Shown one piece after another: positions 33,761-44,333 of a stretch of DNA of 64,000 bases (positions within the stretch are counted from its first letter, which is position 1; the number at the start of each line of letters is the position of its first letter). This DNA comes from Roseibium sediminicola. Lineage in GTDB: Bacteria > Pseudomonadota > Alphaproteobacteria > Rhizobiales > Stappiaceae. The position numbers and the translations under genes were made by a program. The stretch spans positions 1 through 64,000 of the forward strand of contig NZ_JALNMJ010000018.1 of the NCBI RefSeq assembly GCF_023156505.1. The letters run 5' to 3'. The notes beneath the pieces were generated by a model. It searched no databases and was not told the origin of the DNA. It was given only the letters and a program-made list of their open reading frames with translations.

Positions 33761-34656
33761 GGCTGCCAGAACTTCAGGGACCTTAGAAAGCTTCTCCAGC
33801 CCGGGCGGAGTTCCCGCGCTATCGCGGCCCGTGTCTTTTCGGCGCCGCGCCTGTAGTGCTGCTGCGCAGCCTCGATGTCCGGAGTACCTCCGACGCGAAA
33901 CAGGAAAGAATCCTTGTTGTTCTGCTTGACCAGCCTGCATCCGAGCGACGCCATCATGCCGATCAGCGCGTCTTCGGTGAAATAGTATTTGTGCGAGATG
34001 TGGAAATGCCGAAGCCATTGGCGCGCCCGCTGTCGATCAATGATCGGCGTTGCCACCAGAAGCAGGCCGTCCTTGGTGCAGCACCGATCGATGATGTCGC
34101 GCATCTGGTGGACCGGATCGATCATGTGCTCGATCACATGAGAAACGATCACCAGGTCGTAGCGGGCTGAAGGATCGTGCGGTTTGATACCGTTTTCAAA
34201 GGCGTATTGGCTGTACCTGGTTTCGACCTCGTAGAGCGACAGGTCCTTGCTGGCCTTGAGAAAATCGGCTGTCTTGCCACCCGCGCCGCCGCCATAATCC
34301 AGGACTGTCTCGAACTCGCCCAGGATATCGTCAAAGAACGGCACAATCGACAAGGCTTGCTGTTCGCGGAACAGCTGCTCGGGCGAACGGTCGGTACGCT
34401 TCACGTTGCCATAGACATTGCGGTAATAGAAATCGGCCGTTTCCGCTGTGAGATAAGGATTGGCCCGCAAAGTGCCACATGTTTCACAGGCAACAATCGG
34501 CTGGAAGTTCCGGTGCCGCGATGTCGTCGAAACCACGGTCGCTTGATTGCCGCCGCAGACACAGGTTGTGTACTCGACCGCGTGGTTTTCGATACCTGGG
34601 AATTCGTCGAATTCTTCCCTGTATTTGTAATGGGACTTGTTGATATCGAAAAGCAT
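33712..34656 (-). CDS. class I SAM methyltransferase with an N-terminal zinc-ribbon
   Basis: The 314-residue protein has a putative zinc-binding segment (CVCGG then, about 30 residues on, CETCG) and a Rossmann methyltransferase core with VLDYGGGAGGKTADFL (SAM motif I) and DLVIVSHVIEHM. Such ribbon-plus-methyltransferase proteins often modify surface sugars, but no polysaccharide genes are near. The ATG at 34656 is preferred; earlier codons are not homologous. It overlaps the 3' end of the ROK gene by 49 bases on the other strand. Confidence 0.78.
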   Translation of the reverse strand: MLFDINKSHYKYREEFDEFPGIENHAVEYTTCVCGGNQATVVSTTSRHRNFQPIVACETCGTLRANPYLTAETADFYYRNVYGNVKRTDRSPEQLFREQQALSIVPFFDDILGEFETVLDYGGGAGGKTADFLKASKDLSLYEVETRYSQYAFENGIKPHDPSARYDLVIVSHVIEHMIDPVHQMRDIIDRCCTKDGLLLVATPIIDRQRARQWLRHFHISHKYYFTEDALIGMMASLGCRLVKQNNKDSFLFRVGGTPDIEAAQQHYRRGAEKTRAAIARELRPGWRSFLRSLKFWQPQPHNQAAPRTPELSP

Positions 34657-34792
34657 GCGCTGGCTCTGCTGCAGTGAAGGATGCCCCGCTGGTATCTGAC
34701 TGCCAAAGCTCCTGTCAACCAATTCCCAGCCACTCTGGCGCAGTGCCGCTCTTTGTCCGTGCGAAACTGCGCCAGTCAGGTTTTTTTGTTTC

Positions 34793-35779
34793 CTAACGGC
34801 CCCGCCGACCAAGGGACACCAGCACGATCCCAGCGCCGACCGATGCAACCGCAGCCAGTTTCGCCGCATTCGGCACTTCACCAAAAACGGCATAGCCGAG
34901 GCCCAGTCCGACGACAGCGGCAACAGACCCGATCTGGCTGAGATAGACGGGACCGGCGGTCTGCTGTAGCCGGAAGTAAAGGCCATATTGAACCGCGAAA
35001 ATCGCGATCTGTGCGGCGATAAGGCCAGTTGCCATCGGCGTCCAGGACTGCGGCACCATGGAAATTCCCATTGCAGCATTGAACGCCGCCAGGGCCAGGA
35101 AACCCGTTGCCATCATGCCAAGCGCGAGGTCGACCGGTTTCGCGCCTTCCGGCCAATAGTACGTCCGGAAGATATTGCCGGTCGCCAGAAACACCGGGAT
35201 CAACAAGGCGACCAGCGACCACCAGGACGCTTCAACCGACAGGTCCGCGCCGGAGACCGCCAACAGCAGTCCGCCTGTCAGGCCGAACAGCACGCCTGTG
35301 ACCCGCAGCAACTGAAACCGTTCGATGCGCAACAGCACCGCGAAGGCGTAGGTCAGAACAAGGGGAAAGGCAAAACTCAGCGAGACAAAGCCGGCGCCGA
35401 CTTCCGGCGCTGCCATCACCGCGATCATGTTCGGAGCGATGAACAACAGACCGCTCATGACCAGGTAACCGATCAACCTGCCACGCCCGGCGCCTCCTTG
35501 TGCCGTGTCCACCCGCCGGCTGCCAGCAAATGCCCGATTGATGGCGAACAGGCCGATCGCGCCGCCGAAGATCGCCCATTGCAGAAGCGCAAGCGGGTGC
35601 CAACCTGCAAGCGGCGCGGCCTTGGCGATGACCGTCGAAACTGCGAGAAAACTGCCTACCACCAGCAACAGAACGGGTGGTTTCTGGAACAATTCCGCGC
35701 TGCCTCCGGCAAAGATCGCCCGCCTTGACGCAAGGCCGACACCATCGGTGTTCGCACCGGACCTGACCGTGTCCACCAT
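34793..35779 (-). CDS. EamA/DMT-family transporter
   Basis: The 328-residue protein has about ten membrane helices in two EamA repeats, with FLAVSTVIAKAAPLAGWHPL at the start and PVYLSQIGSVAAVVGLGLGYAVFGE in the second half. It is a predicted metabolite exporter of unknown substrate. It is divergent from a MarR regulator with a palindromic site between them, so it is a likely target of that regulator and perhaps effluxes the compound that regulator senses. Confidence 0.82.
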   Translation of the reverse strand: MVDTVRSGANTDGVGLASRRAIFAGGSAELFQKPPVLLLVVGSFLAVSTVIAKAAPLAGWHPLALLQWAIFGGAIGLFAINRAFAGSRRVDTAQGGAGRGRLIGYLVMSGLLFIAPNMIAVMAAPEVGAGFVSLSFAFPLVLTYAFAVLLRIERFQLLRVTGVLFGLTGGLLLAVSGADLSVEASWWSLVALLIPVFLATGNIFRTYYWPEGAKPVDLALGMMATGFLALAAFNAAMGISMVPQSWTPMATGLIAAQIAIFAVQYGLYFRLQQTAGPVYLSQIGSVAAVVGLGLGYAVFGEVPNAAKLAAVASVGAGIVLVSLGRRGR

Positions 35780-35847
35780 TGGACTTTCCCTTCAATTCTT
35801 CGGCGCCGGCACGTTGCCCCGCCTCTGCCGGAAGAGATAACACTATT

Positions 35848-35871
35848 TATCTTGAAATCAAGATACTTGAT
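35848..35871. promoter_or_regulatory. putative MarR operator palindromes
   Basis: TATCTTGAAATCAAGATA (35848-35865) is a perfect inverted repeat with a two-base centre, and an overlapping second repeat, ATCAAG-ATA-CTTGAT (35857-35871), shares half-sites. They sit in the 225-base gap between the divergent exporter and the MarR gene, the usual place for autoregulation. The next bases contain a third TTCTTGAA-like half site. Confidence 0.65.
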
Positions 35872-36004
35872 ATAAAGATTCTTGAAGAGGATTGACATTT
35901 CTCTGTATCGAGGGAATGATGTATAAACCAAATTCACAGATATTTCAGCAAGTTATCTCGGCTTCAGCGATCCTCGGAAACCGGGCTCAGAACGGACGCG
36001 AACA

Positions 36005-36583
36005 ATGACAAAGGCTTCGACAGGACGGGATGCACCAAAGGACAATCTGTTCGGCGATCCGGAGGATCTTCTGATCGACCGCGCCGAGCGGGCCCGGCGG
36101 CAATGGCAGAAGGAAATGCCGGATTTCAGGGACCGGCTGGCCCCGATGGTTCTGCTGGGGCGCTTGAACGAAGCCTCACAGGTGATGAGCCGGGACTATC
36201 TTGCGCCGGCCTATGCGGATATTGGCCTCAAGACCGGCGAGTTCGACGTGCTCGCCACCCTGGTGCGCTCCGGACCGCCCTACAAGCTGACACCGACCGA
36301 ACTTTACCGCAGCACCATGATGAGTTCCGGCGGAATGACCGCACGCGTGGACAAGCTGGAAAAGGCCGGGCTGGTTGAACGCTGCCCGCATCCGGACGAT
36401 CGCCGCGCCCTGACCGTCTGCCTGACCGGCAAGGGTCTGGATCTGATCAAGTCTAAGATCCCCGATTACATCGACACGCAACACGCGGCCGTCGAAGGGC
36501 TGACAACCGAGGAACAACTGCAATTGTCGTCACTTCTGGAAAAGCTCATCCGGTCAGCCACCGATCCGCTCGCCAAATCCTGA
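36005..36583 (+). CDS. MarR-family transcriptional regulator
   Basis: The 192-residue protein has a winged HTH: LATLVRSGPPYKLTPTELYR, STMMSSGGMTARVDKLEKAGL and RCPHPDDRRALTVCLTGKG (the DDRR wing). The N-terminus is longer than usual (about 60 residues). The family represses efflux or catabolic genes until a small phenolic or other ligand binds. It is divergent from a DMT exporter with operator-like palindromes between. Confidence 0.9.
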   Translation: MTKASTGRDAPKDNLFGDPEDLLIDRAERARRQWQKEMPDFRDRLAPMVLLGRLNEASQVMSRDYLAPAYADIGLKTGEFDVLATLVRSGPPYKLTPTELYRSTMMSSGGMTARVDKLEKAGLVERCPHPDDRRALTVCLTGKGLDLIKSKIPDYIDTQHAAVEGLTTEEQLQLSSLLEKLIRSATDPLAKS

Positions 36584-36611
36584 GCGGTTTTGAGGACGGA
36601 GTTTCTGCACG

Positions 36612-37478
36612 TTAAACGACCGGCGCCCGGAGAGCCGTTTCCAGTCGGTCCCATTGGGAGCGGGAGATCGCTTCCCGCGATCCTAGAAGCCAATAGGTCT
36701 GATGCGAGGGCAGACTGTCCTCGCTGACCCGCATCAGGCGACCGGCGTTCAGGTCAGCAGCGCAAAGAGGAAGCGACGCCAGCAGCACACCGTGACCGGC
36801 ACGCGCGGCGCCAAGTGCCGGCGCGAATGTATCGAAGCGCAGAACCGGCAACGGCGTGGTCGGCGTGCCGAACCGCTCTGCCCATTCGCTCCAGCCTGGC
36901 CGGGGGCCGGAAAGGGCAATACGCGGCAGTTCCGTCCACCCGGCGCCTGATTTCAGGAGACCAGGCGCGGCAACAGGGCTGATTTCTTCGCTGTATAGCG
37001 GCGTCTTGAAGGCAACCGGCCACTCGCCCGCGCCGTAACGGATGCGGATAATGTCGTCTTCCAGCCCCGTGTCACTCGCCAGAACCATGGTCCGGAAGGA
37101 GAGCTGTGCCTCAACGCTGCCTGTTAAAAACGCAAGCCGCGGCAGGATCCACAGATCGATGATCGAGGTGCTGGCCGAAATCGTCAGACGGCTGCGCGCA
37201 GCCCCGAACAGCCCTTCCGAGCTTTGCCGCAGGCTCTCAAAGGCCGTCTGAACATGCGGCAGCCAGGCCTCCCCCTCGACGGTGAGCGCGATGCTGCGCG
37301 CCTGCCGCAGAAACAACTGGGTGCCAAGACGCTTCTCAAGCTTGTCGATCCGCTGACTGATCGCGGACTGGGTCACGCCGGTTTCCAGCGCCGCTGCGGT
37401 GAAGCTGCCATTTCGCGCCGCCGCCTCGAAGGCGCGGATCCATTCCAGCGGCAGGCTCGCAAATCTGGATTGATCCAT
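36612..37478 (-). CDS. LysR-family regulator (GcvA-like) divergent from tmpA
   Basis: The 288-residue protein has a LysR HTH (LEWIRAFEAAARNGSFTAAALETGVTQ is the spanned region, with SAISQRIDKLEKRLG) and a GcvA-type effector domain. It is divergent from tmpA with only 97 bases between, AT-rich around 37505-37530, so it probably controls the phosphonate operon. GcvA-like regulators often sense amino acids or betaine-like molecules, but the effector is unknown. Confidence 0.87.
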   Translation of the reverse strand: MDQSRFASLPLEWIRAFEAAARNGSFTAAALETGVTQSAISQRIDKLEKRLGTQLFLRQARSIALTVEGEAWLPHVQTAFESLRQSSEGLFGAARSRLTISASTSIIDLWILPRLAFLTGSVEAQLSFRTMVLASDTGLEDDIIRIRYGAGEWPVAFKTPLYSEEISPVAAPGLLKSGAGWTELPRIALSGPRPGWSEWAERFGTPTTPLPVLRFDTFAPALGAARAGHGVLLASLPLCAADLNAGRLMRVSEDSLPSHQTYWLLGSREAISRSQWDRLETALRAPVV

Positions 37479-37572
37479 TAGCCAATCATGCCCTCAGCCT
37501 GACAAAACCTAATTTGATTTAATGGATAAAACCTTTGATCCTTGCTTTCAACAAATGGATTTGAGGATCTGA

Positions 37573-39307
<1,735 letters not shown>

Positions 39308-39311
<4 letters not shown>

Positions 39312-39976
39312 ACACCCCGCAATACATGTTCGATGCCGGCACGAAACCCTCCCTGCCCTGGCATGAGGTTCCGCTGGTACGCGCCACGGATGCATCCGTG
39401 AAAGGCTATGGCTGCCTGGTTGACGATCCGTCCGGATTTGAGATCGAAATCACGCGATGGCCGCAGCAGGGATGGCGTCCGATCGACGAAGGCACCGGCG
39501 ACGAAGGCGGTTGGGTCGAAGGCGTGTTCAAGGGCAGCTGGCAAGGAGGCGTTCTATATGGCGTCAACGAAGCGGTGAATGGCAAATATGTTCTCTGCTG
39601 GTCGACGGACCCGCAGCACGCGCAAACGGATGCGCCAACTGTCCCGCGCGGGCAGGTACTGCTCTGGCACATGAACTATCATCCCGATGGTGGCCAACTG
39701 TTCTTTCCCCTCGACAAGCGCCCCTTCGTCGTTCCCCTCGCCCTTCCAGGCGACAACCTCACGCCCGACAAGGTGATTGCCTTCTGGTGCGAAGGCGATC
39801 GGGGTCTCTACATCCATGCGGGCATCTGGCATGAGGGCATTTTTCCGGTCGAGGACGAGCAGCGTTTTCTCGACCGCCAGAGCGCCGTCCACGCCCTTGT
39901 CAGCGCCGACATCGGCAAGGAATTCGGTGTCTATCTCGCCTGTCCGCTCGACGCCGGCAAGATCCGGGACCTTTGA
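39308..39976 (+). CDS. ureidoglycolate-lyase-like (AllA) cupin protein
   Basis: The 222-residue protein starts at a TTG that overlaps the tmpB stop (TTGA) with GGGAG seven bases upstream; a later ATG at 39326 lacks a ribosome-binding site. It has the AllA-type C-terminal half: HPDGGQLFFPLDKRPFVVPLA, GDRGLYIHAGIWHEGIFPV. AllA releases urea from ureidoglycolate, but no other allantoin gene is present, so the activity here may differ. The tight coupling suggests a role in the same phosphonate pathway, perhaps on an intermediate or side product. Confidence 0.65.
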
Positions 39977-39978
39977 CC

Positions 39979-40806
39979 ATGCGCAAGATCTGCCTCATCA
40001 TCATCGATGGATTGCGCAACGACACCGCCCTGGCGGAATGCGGTTTCCTCACGGCATCGACGGAAGCCAAAACCGCCCGTCACTGGAAAATGATCAGTTG
40101 CCTGCCGACCATATCGGCGCCGCTCTACGAAACGCTACACACGGGCCTTGCCCCGAGCGATCACGGCATTACCAGCAACGAGGCGCTCCGCCCTTCAAAC
40201 CGGCCGAATGTCTTTTCAGAACTTAAACAGGCGGGCCGCGCCACCGGTGCTGTGGCCCATTCCTATTTCCACACGCTTTACGGCGGCTCTGCCTTCGACC
40301 CGTTCGACCATAACGAAATCGATGACCCTTCGGCATCGGTTCCCCATGCCCGCTACTATTCGCTGGAGGGGTATGGTCGCGCCAACCCCGCGCTGCCGTC
40401 CGAGGTCGATCTCTGTGCCCAGGCCTGGGCGATCGCGCATCGGAAGGCGCCGGACTATTTGTTGCTGCATTCCTCCAGCTGCGACACGCTCGGGCATTTC
40501 TATACGTCCGACTCCGCCGAATACCGCACGCAGGCCTGGCGGGTCGACAACGCCCTCTCCCGCCTCGTGCCGCGTCTTGTCGGTGCCGGCTACGATGTGC
40601 TGGTCACAGCGGACCACGGCATGAATGCGGATGGCCATCATGGTGGCGACCAGCCGGGATTGCGGGAGGTGCCCTTCTTTGCGTTCTGCGACCGTGTGAA
40701 GGCACCGATCGACGCCGTGCTCGACCAGCGCGCCATCGCGCCGACGGTGCTTGCGCTTTTGCGCGCAGACGTCCCGGATACGATGACCGCCAAACCGCTC
40801 CTATAG
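39979..40806 (+). CDS. alkaline-phosphatase-superfamily hydrolase
   Basis: The 275-residue metal-dependent hydrolase has the phosphodiesterase/nucleotide pyrophosphatase layout: CLIIIDGLRND (metal), SCLPTISAPLYETLHTG with the nucleophilic Thr in the PTIS region, SSCDTLGHFY, and VLVTADHGMNADGHHGG (metal His/Asp). No signal peptide is seen, so it is cytoplasmic. It is two bases after the preceding stop and closes the tmp operon. It might hydrolyse a phosphonate or phosphate ester, in the manner of the PhnA phosphonoacetate hydrolase relatives; the substrate is unknown. Confidence 0.7.
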   Translation: MRKICLIIIDGLRNDTALAECGFLTASTEAKTARHWKMISCLPTISAPLYETLHTGLAPSDHGITSNEALRPSNRPNVFSELKQAGRATGAVAHSYFHTLYGGSAFDPFDHNEIDDPSASVPHARYYSLEGYGRANPALPSEVDLCAQAWAIAHRKAPDYLLLHSSSCDTLGHFYTSDSAEYRTQAWRVDNALSRLVPRLVGAGYDVLVTADHGMNADGHHGGDQPGLREVPFFAFCDRVKAPIDAVLDQRAIAPTVLALLRADVPDTMTAKPLL

Positions 40807-40844
40807 CCGGCGTCCCGATAGTGCCTCTCAGGCTCTGTCGGCCG

Positions 40845-41864
40845 TCAGTTGTCGAGTTCGAACCGGGTAGAGCGGCGCATGAGGGCGTTTCCATCCCGCC
40901 AGAGCACCGCTTCGCCGGAATAGGTTCCTTTCGGCCAGCCGCCTTGCGGGGTCTTGCGGCCGGCAAAGGTCACCCATTGCGCCTTGTTGCTCTCCAGCGG
41001 TTTTCCATCTGAAACGGCAATTGTGCCCTCAGGCCCAACGAGTTCCAAGGCGACGCGGTCGCCCTTTTTTAAGTTGATCAGCCTTGCAAAAAAGACGAGC
41101 GCCGGCGCGTTGGATGCCGGGGGCACCTTGCTGTCGGTTTCCAGATCCAAAGACTTGACCGGCTTGCCGGCAAAACCCGTCTCGACCAGAGCGCCACCGG
41201 CATCCTGCAGCAGTCCGCTTGCCTCCCCGTCCCAAAGGCTCCCGCCAGGGAGAGTTGCTGTCTCCGTTGCCGCGCAAGCCGCCACTCGCTCCGCTGATTT
41301 CTCGGCCGTGCCAAGAAAAGGATCCACCGTCTTGCCGTCTTTGCGCACCGAAAGATGGACATGCGGGAATGCGGCAAGGCCGGAAAAACCGACTTTGCCC
41401 AAAGGCTGTCCCCGTTCGACCTCGTCGCCGACGGACACAGACAGGGTCCCTTGGCGCATATGGCAATATTGCGTTTCCCAGCCATCACCGTGGATAATCA
41501 CCAGCCCGTTGCCGCATTCCTTGTCGCGGACCGCCGCCCGGTCTTCCTTCGTGCGCACCAACCGGTCGGGCATGTCTTGGCGTAGGGCCTTGACCCGCCC
41601 CGGCGCCGCGGCAAGCACATCCTTTTCCACCTTGGTGTTGAGCACCCGGAAATCCGTGCCTTTGTGACTGTCATAACTCGCCTGTCCACAATCCACCGTC
41701 AGGACAGTTTTTCCAGGATCAATGTCGACGTAATTCTGTACGAAACAGTCGCGGCCAGGGTCACAGGCAATCGGCACGGACAATTCCAGGGCCAATACGG
41801 GCACGGTGGTGAGAGGCGGCATCATGAGCATCGCGGCCAAAGGGCTCGCCCAACAGTGCTTCAT
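40845..41864 (-). CDS. M23-family zinc metallopeptidase
   Basis: The 339-residue exported protein (signal peptide 1-26) has the LytM/M23 motifs SHKGTDFRV (HxxxD), GNGLVIIHGDGWETQYCHM and HVHLSVRKDGK. It is predicted to cut peptidoglycan cross-links in the periplasm. A C-terminal domain of about 120 residues after PFLGT is family-specific. It is convergent with the alkaline-phosphatase-like gene, 38 bases away, and divergent from the FKBP-rhodanese gene. Confidence 0.88.
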   Translation of the reverse strand: MKHCWASPLAAMLMMPPLTTVPVLALELSVPIACDPGRDCFVQNYVDIDPGKTVLTVDCGQASYDSHKGTDFRVLNTKVEKDVLAAAPGRVKALRQDMPDRLVRTKEDRAAVRDKECGNGLVIIHGDGWETQYCHMRQGTLSVSVGDEVERGQPLGKVGFSGLAAFPHVHLSVRKDGKTVDPFLGTAEKSAERVAACAATETATLPGGSLWDGEASGLLQDAGGALVETGFAGKPVKSLDLETDSKVPPASNAPALVFFARLINLKKGDRVALELVGPEGTIAVSDGKPLESNKAQWVTFAGRKTPQGGWPKGTYSGEAVLWRDGNALMRRSTRFELDN

Positions 41865-41975
41865 TTTCCATTTATCCCTGTGAACATCGGCTCATCAAAT
41901 AGCATTGAGTTGCAATCGCGCTGGCAATCACCGACCTTTGCGCCAATCGATATCACGCAATCAGGTGGAACAAAT

Positions 41976-42743
41976 ATGGTCAAGACATGGCTGGCCGGCC
42001 TGGCCCTCGCCGCGCTGCTGGCGCTACCGGCCGCGGCGCAGGAAGAGCTTCAGATCCGGGACATCGAAAAAGGCACGGGCGAAGAGGCCAATGTCGGTGA
42101 AACGGTGGTGGTGCATTACACGGGCTGGCTGATGGACGGCACCAAATTCGATTCCAGCCTCGACCGCGGCACGCCCTTCTCCTTCACGCTTGGCGAACGC
42201 CGCGTGATCCAGGGATGGGAACAGGGCGTCGAAGGCATGCAGGTCGGCGGCAAGCGCGAACTGATCATCCCGCCGGAACTCGGTTATGGCGCGCAAGGAG
42301 CCGGCGGCGTCATTCCGCCGAACGCGACGCTCAAATTCGAGATCGAGCTGCTTGAGGTCAAGGCGAAGAAGTTCTCCAGCCTCGGCAATGATGCCCTCAA
42401 GGCCCGGCTCGCCGCTGGCGCGACAATTGTCGATATTCGCCGGCCCGAGGAATGGCGCGAGACCGGTGTCCTGCCCGGCAGCCAACTGCTGACCTTCTTC
42501 GACAAGAACGGCCGGGTGAACCCGCAGTTCGGTGCGGAGCTGCAAAAGCTGATCTCCGGACCGGACGATGAACTTGTTCTCATTTGCCGGACCGGTCAGC
42601 GCAGCCAGGTTCTGTCTCAGTATCTTGCCGACAAGGCCGGCTTCACCAATGTCGCCAATGTGGAACAAGGCATCGTCAGCTGGATCGAGAGCGGCGGCAA
42701 CGTCACCCAGGCCGAGACACCGGAGAATTGTTGGCTCTGTTGA
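41976..42743 (+). CDS. periplasmic FKBP peptidyl-prolyl isomerase fused to rhodanese
   Basis: The 255-residue protein has a signal peptide (1-21, ending PAAAQ), an FKBP domain (about 25-130; VVVHYTGWLMDGTKFDSS, VIQGWEQGVEGMQVGGKR, YGAQGAGGVIPPNATL) and a rhodanese-like domain (about 140-250; VDIRRPEEWRETGVLPG, and the catalytic-loop Cys in CRTGQRS). FKBPs isomerise prolyl bonds during folding; rhodaneses handle persulfide sulfur. The fusion may act on periplasmic proteins with Cys. The C-terminus ENCWLC adds two more cysteines. Confidence 0.85.
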   Translation: MVKTWLAGLALAALLALPAAAQEELQIRDIEKGTGEEANVGETVVVHYTGWLMDGTKFDSSLDRGTPFSFTLGERRVIQGWEQGVEGMQVGGKRELIIPPELGYGAQGAGGVIPPNATLKFEIELLEVKAKKFSSLGNDALKARLAAGATIVDIRRPEEWRETGVLPGSQLLTFFDKNGRVNPQFGAELQKLISGPDDELVLICRTGQRSQVLSQYLADKAGFTNVANVEQGIVSWIESGGNVTQAETPENCWLC

Positions 42744-42781
42744 AGACCAACAGTTGATGCAGGGCTGCTATTTGCCCCTTG

Positions 42782-44200
42782 TCAGTCCGCTGCCAGAGCC
42801 AGGCTCAGGCGATTGTGATCCCGGATCACCGGGGCCATGTCCATGGTGACGATGTTCCCGTCTTCGACGATCACCCTGCCGTTCACCACGGTTGTCTTTG
42901 CGGATTGCGGCGAACAGAACACAACGGCCGCAACCGGGTCATGCAATCCACCCGCGAATTGCAGGGTGTTCAGGTCGAGCGTGAAGAAATCGGCGCATTT
43001 CCCTGGCTCCAAAGACCCGATGTCGTCGCGTCCAAGCACCGACGCCCCCCCCAGCGTTGCCAGCTCCAATGCTTCGCGCGCGGTCATCCATTCTTCCGCC
43101 CTCAGTGGATGAGAGGGCGGCAGGAGCGCGTGCTTGCGCGGCCCTTCCGGCGGCATCAGCCCCAGCTGCAATCGGGCAAGCAGCATCGCCTGACGAACTT
43201 CAGCCAGCATGTTCGAGCTGTCATTCGAAGCAGAGCCGTCAACGCCGAGGCCTACCTTGACGCCTGCTGCCAGGTATTTCTTGACCGGCGCGATGCCGGA
43301 AGCCAGCCGCATGTTGGAACAGGGGCAATGGGCCGCGCCGCACCCGGTCGCAGCGAACAGGCGGATTTCATCGTCATCGACATGAATGGCATGGGCATAC
43401 CAGACATCCGGGCCGGTCCAGTCGAGGCTCTGCATCCATTCCACCGGACGCTTGCCGAAGCGTTCCAGCGTGTAGCGCTCCTCATCCAGGGTTTCGCACA
43501 AATGGGTGTGCAGCATCACGCCCTTGTCGCGGGCGAGCGCCGCGCTTTCGCGCAGGAGATCCTCGGACACGGAAAAGGGCGAACACGGCGCGACCACGAC
43601 ACGGGTCATCGCTCCCTTCGAGGCATCGTGATAGCGGTCGATGACCCGGACCGTGTCCTTCAGGATGTCGTCCTCGTCCTCGACGCATTCGTCCGGCGGC
43701 AGACCGCCCTTGCTTTCGCCGAGCGACATGGAGCCGCGGCTGGCGTGAAAGCGCACGCCGAGGTCCCTTGCGGCCTCGATCTGGTAGTCGACCTTGTTGC
43801 CGCTCTGGAACAGATAGGTGTGGTCGAACACCGTGGTACAGCCCGACAGCGCCAGCTCCGCCAGGCCGACCAGGCTGCTGGCCCGGGACGCTTCCGGGTC
43901 CGTCTTCGCCCAGATCCGGTAATGAGCCTGCAGCCAGGGAAACAGGTTGTTGTTCTGTCCCGCCGGCAGGGTCCTGGTCAGGGTCTGGTTCAGGTGGTGG
44001 TGGGTGTTGACGAAGCCGGGCAGTACGATCTGGCCGGACGCATCGATCACCCTGTCCGCCGTTTCAGGCAGGTCCGCCGACAGGCCAACTTTCCGGATCA
44101 GACCGTCCTCGGCATAAAGGCCACCGCCGGCAATCTCACGGCGTTCGCCGTCCATGGTGACCAGCATGTCGGCGTTTTTCAGAAGCAGCGTTTGAACCAT
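42782..44200 (-). CDS. amidohydrolase, probable 8-oxoguanine deaminase
   Basis: The 472-residue enzyme belongs to the COG0402 zinc aminohydrolases. It has NTHHHLNQTLTRTLP (first metal pair), LHTHLCETLDEE, WYAHAIHVDDDEI and GVDGSASNDSSNM (catalytic Asp), and RDDIGSLEPGKCADFF. The pattern is closest to 8-oxoguanine deaminase and the atrazine-chlorohydrolase-like group, acting on purine or triazine amines in the cytoplasm. An in-frame earlier ATG at 44224 is possible. Confidence 0.8.
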   Translation of the reverse strand: MVQTLLLKNADMLVTMDGERREIAGGGLYAEDGLIRKVGLSADLPETADRVIDASGQIVLPGFVNTHHHLNQTLTRTLPAGQNNNLFPWLQAHYRIWAKTDPEASRASSLVGLAELALSGCTTVFDHTYLFQSGNKVDYQIEAARDLGVRFHASRGSMSLGESKGGLPPDECVEDEDDILKDTVRVIDRYHDASKGAMTRVVVAPCSPFSVSEDLLRESAALARDKGVMLHTHLCETLDEERYTLERFGKRPVEWMQSLDWTGPDVWYAHAIHVDDDEIRLFAATGCGAAHCPCSNMRLASGIAPVKKYLAAGVKVGLGVDGSASNDSSNMLAEVRQAMLLARLQLGLMPPEGPRKHALLPPSHPLRAEEWMTAREALELATLGGASVLGRDDIGSLEPGKCADFFTLDLNTLQFAGGLHDPVAAVVFCSPQSAKTTVVNGRVIVEDGNIVTMDMAPVIRDHNRLSLALAAD

Positions 44201-44333
44201 CAGGCAGCCTTTGGCGGGACTCAATCAAATGTACACATCAGCGTACAACCTACCCGTTCAACGGAGCCATAACTATTTTCGGTTTCCTGAAACTGCCTTA
44301 AGCGAAATTTGAGAATGACACGCACCCCAAGTG

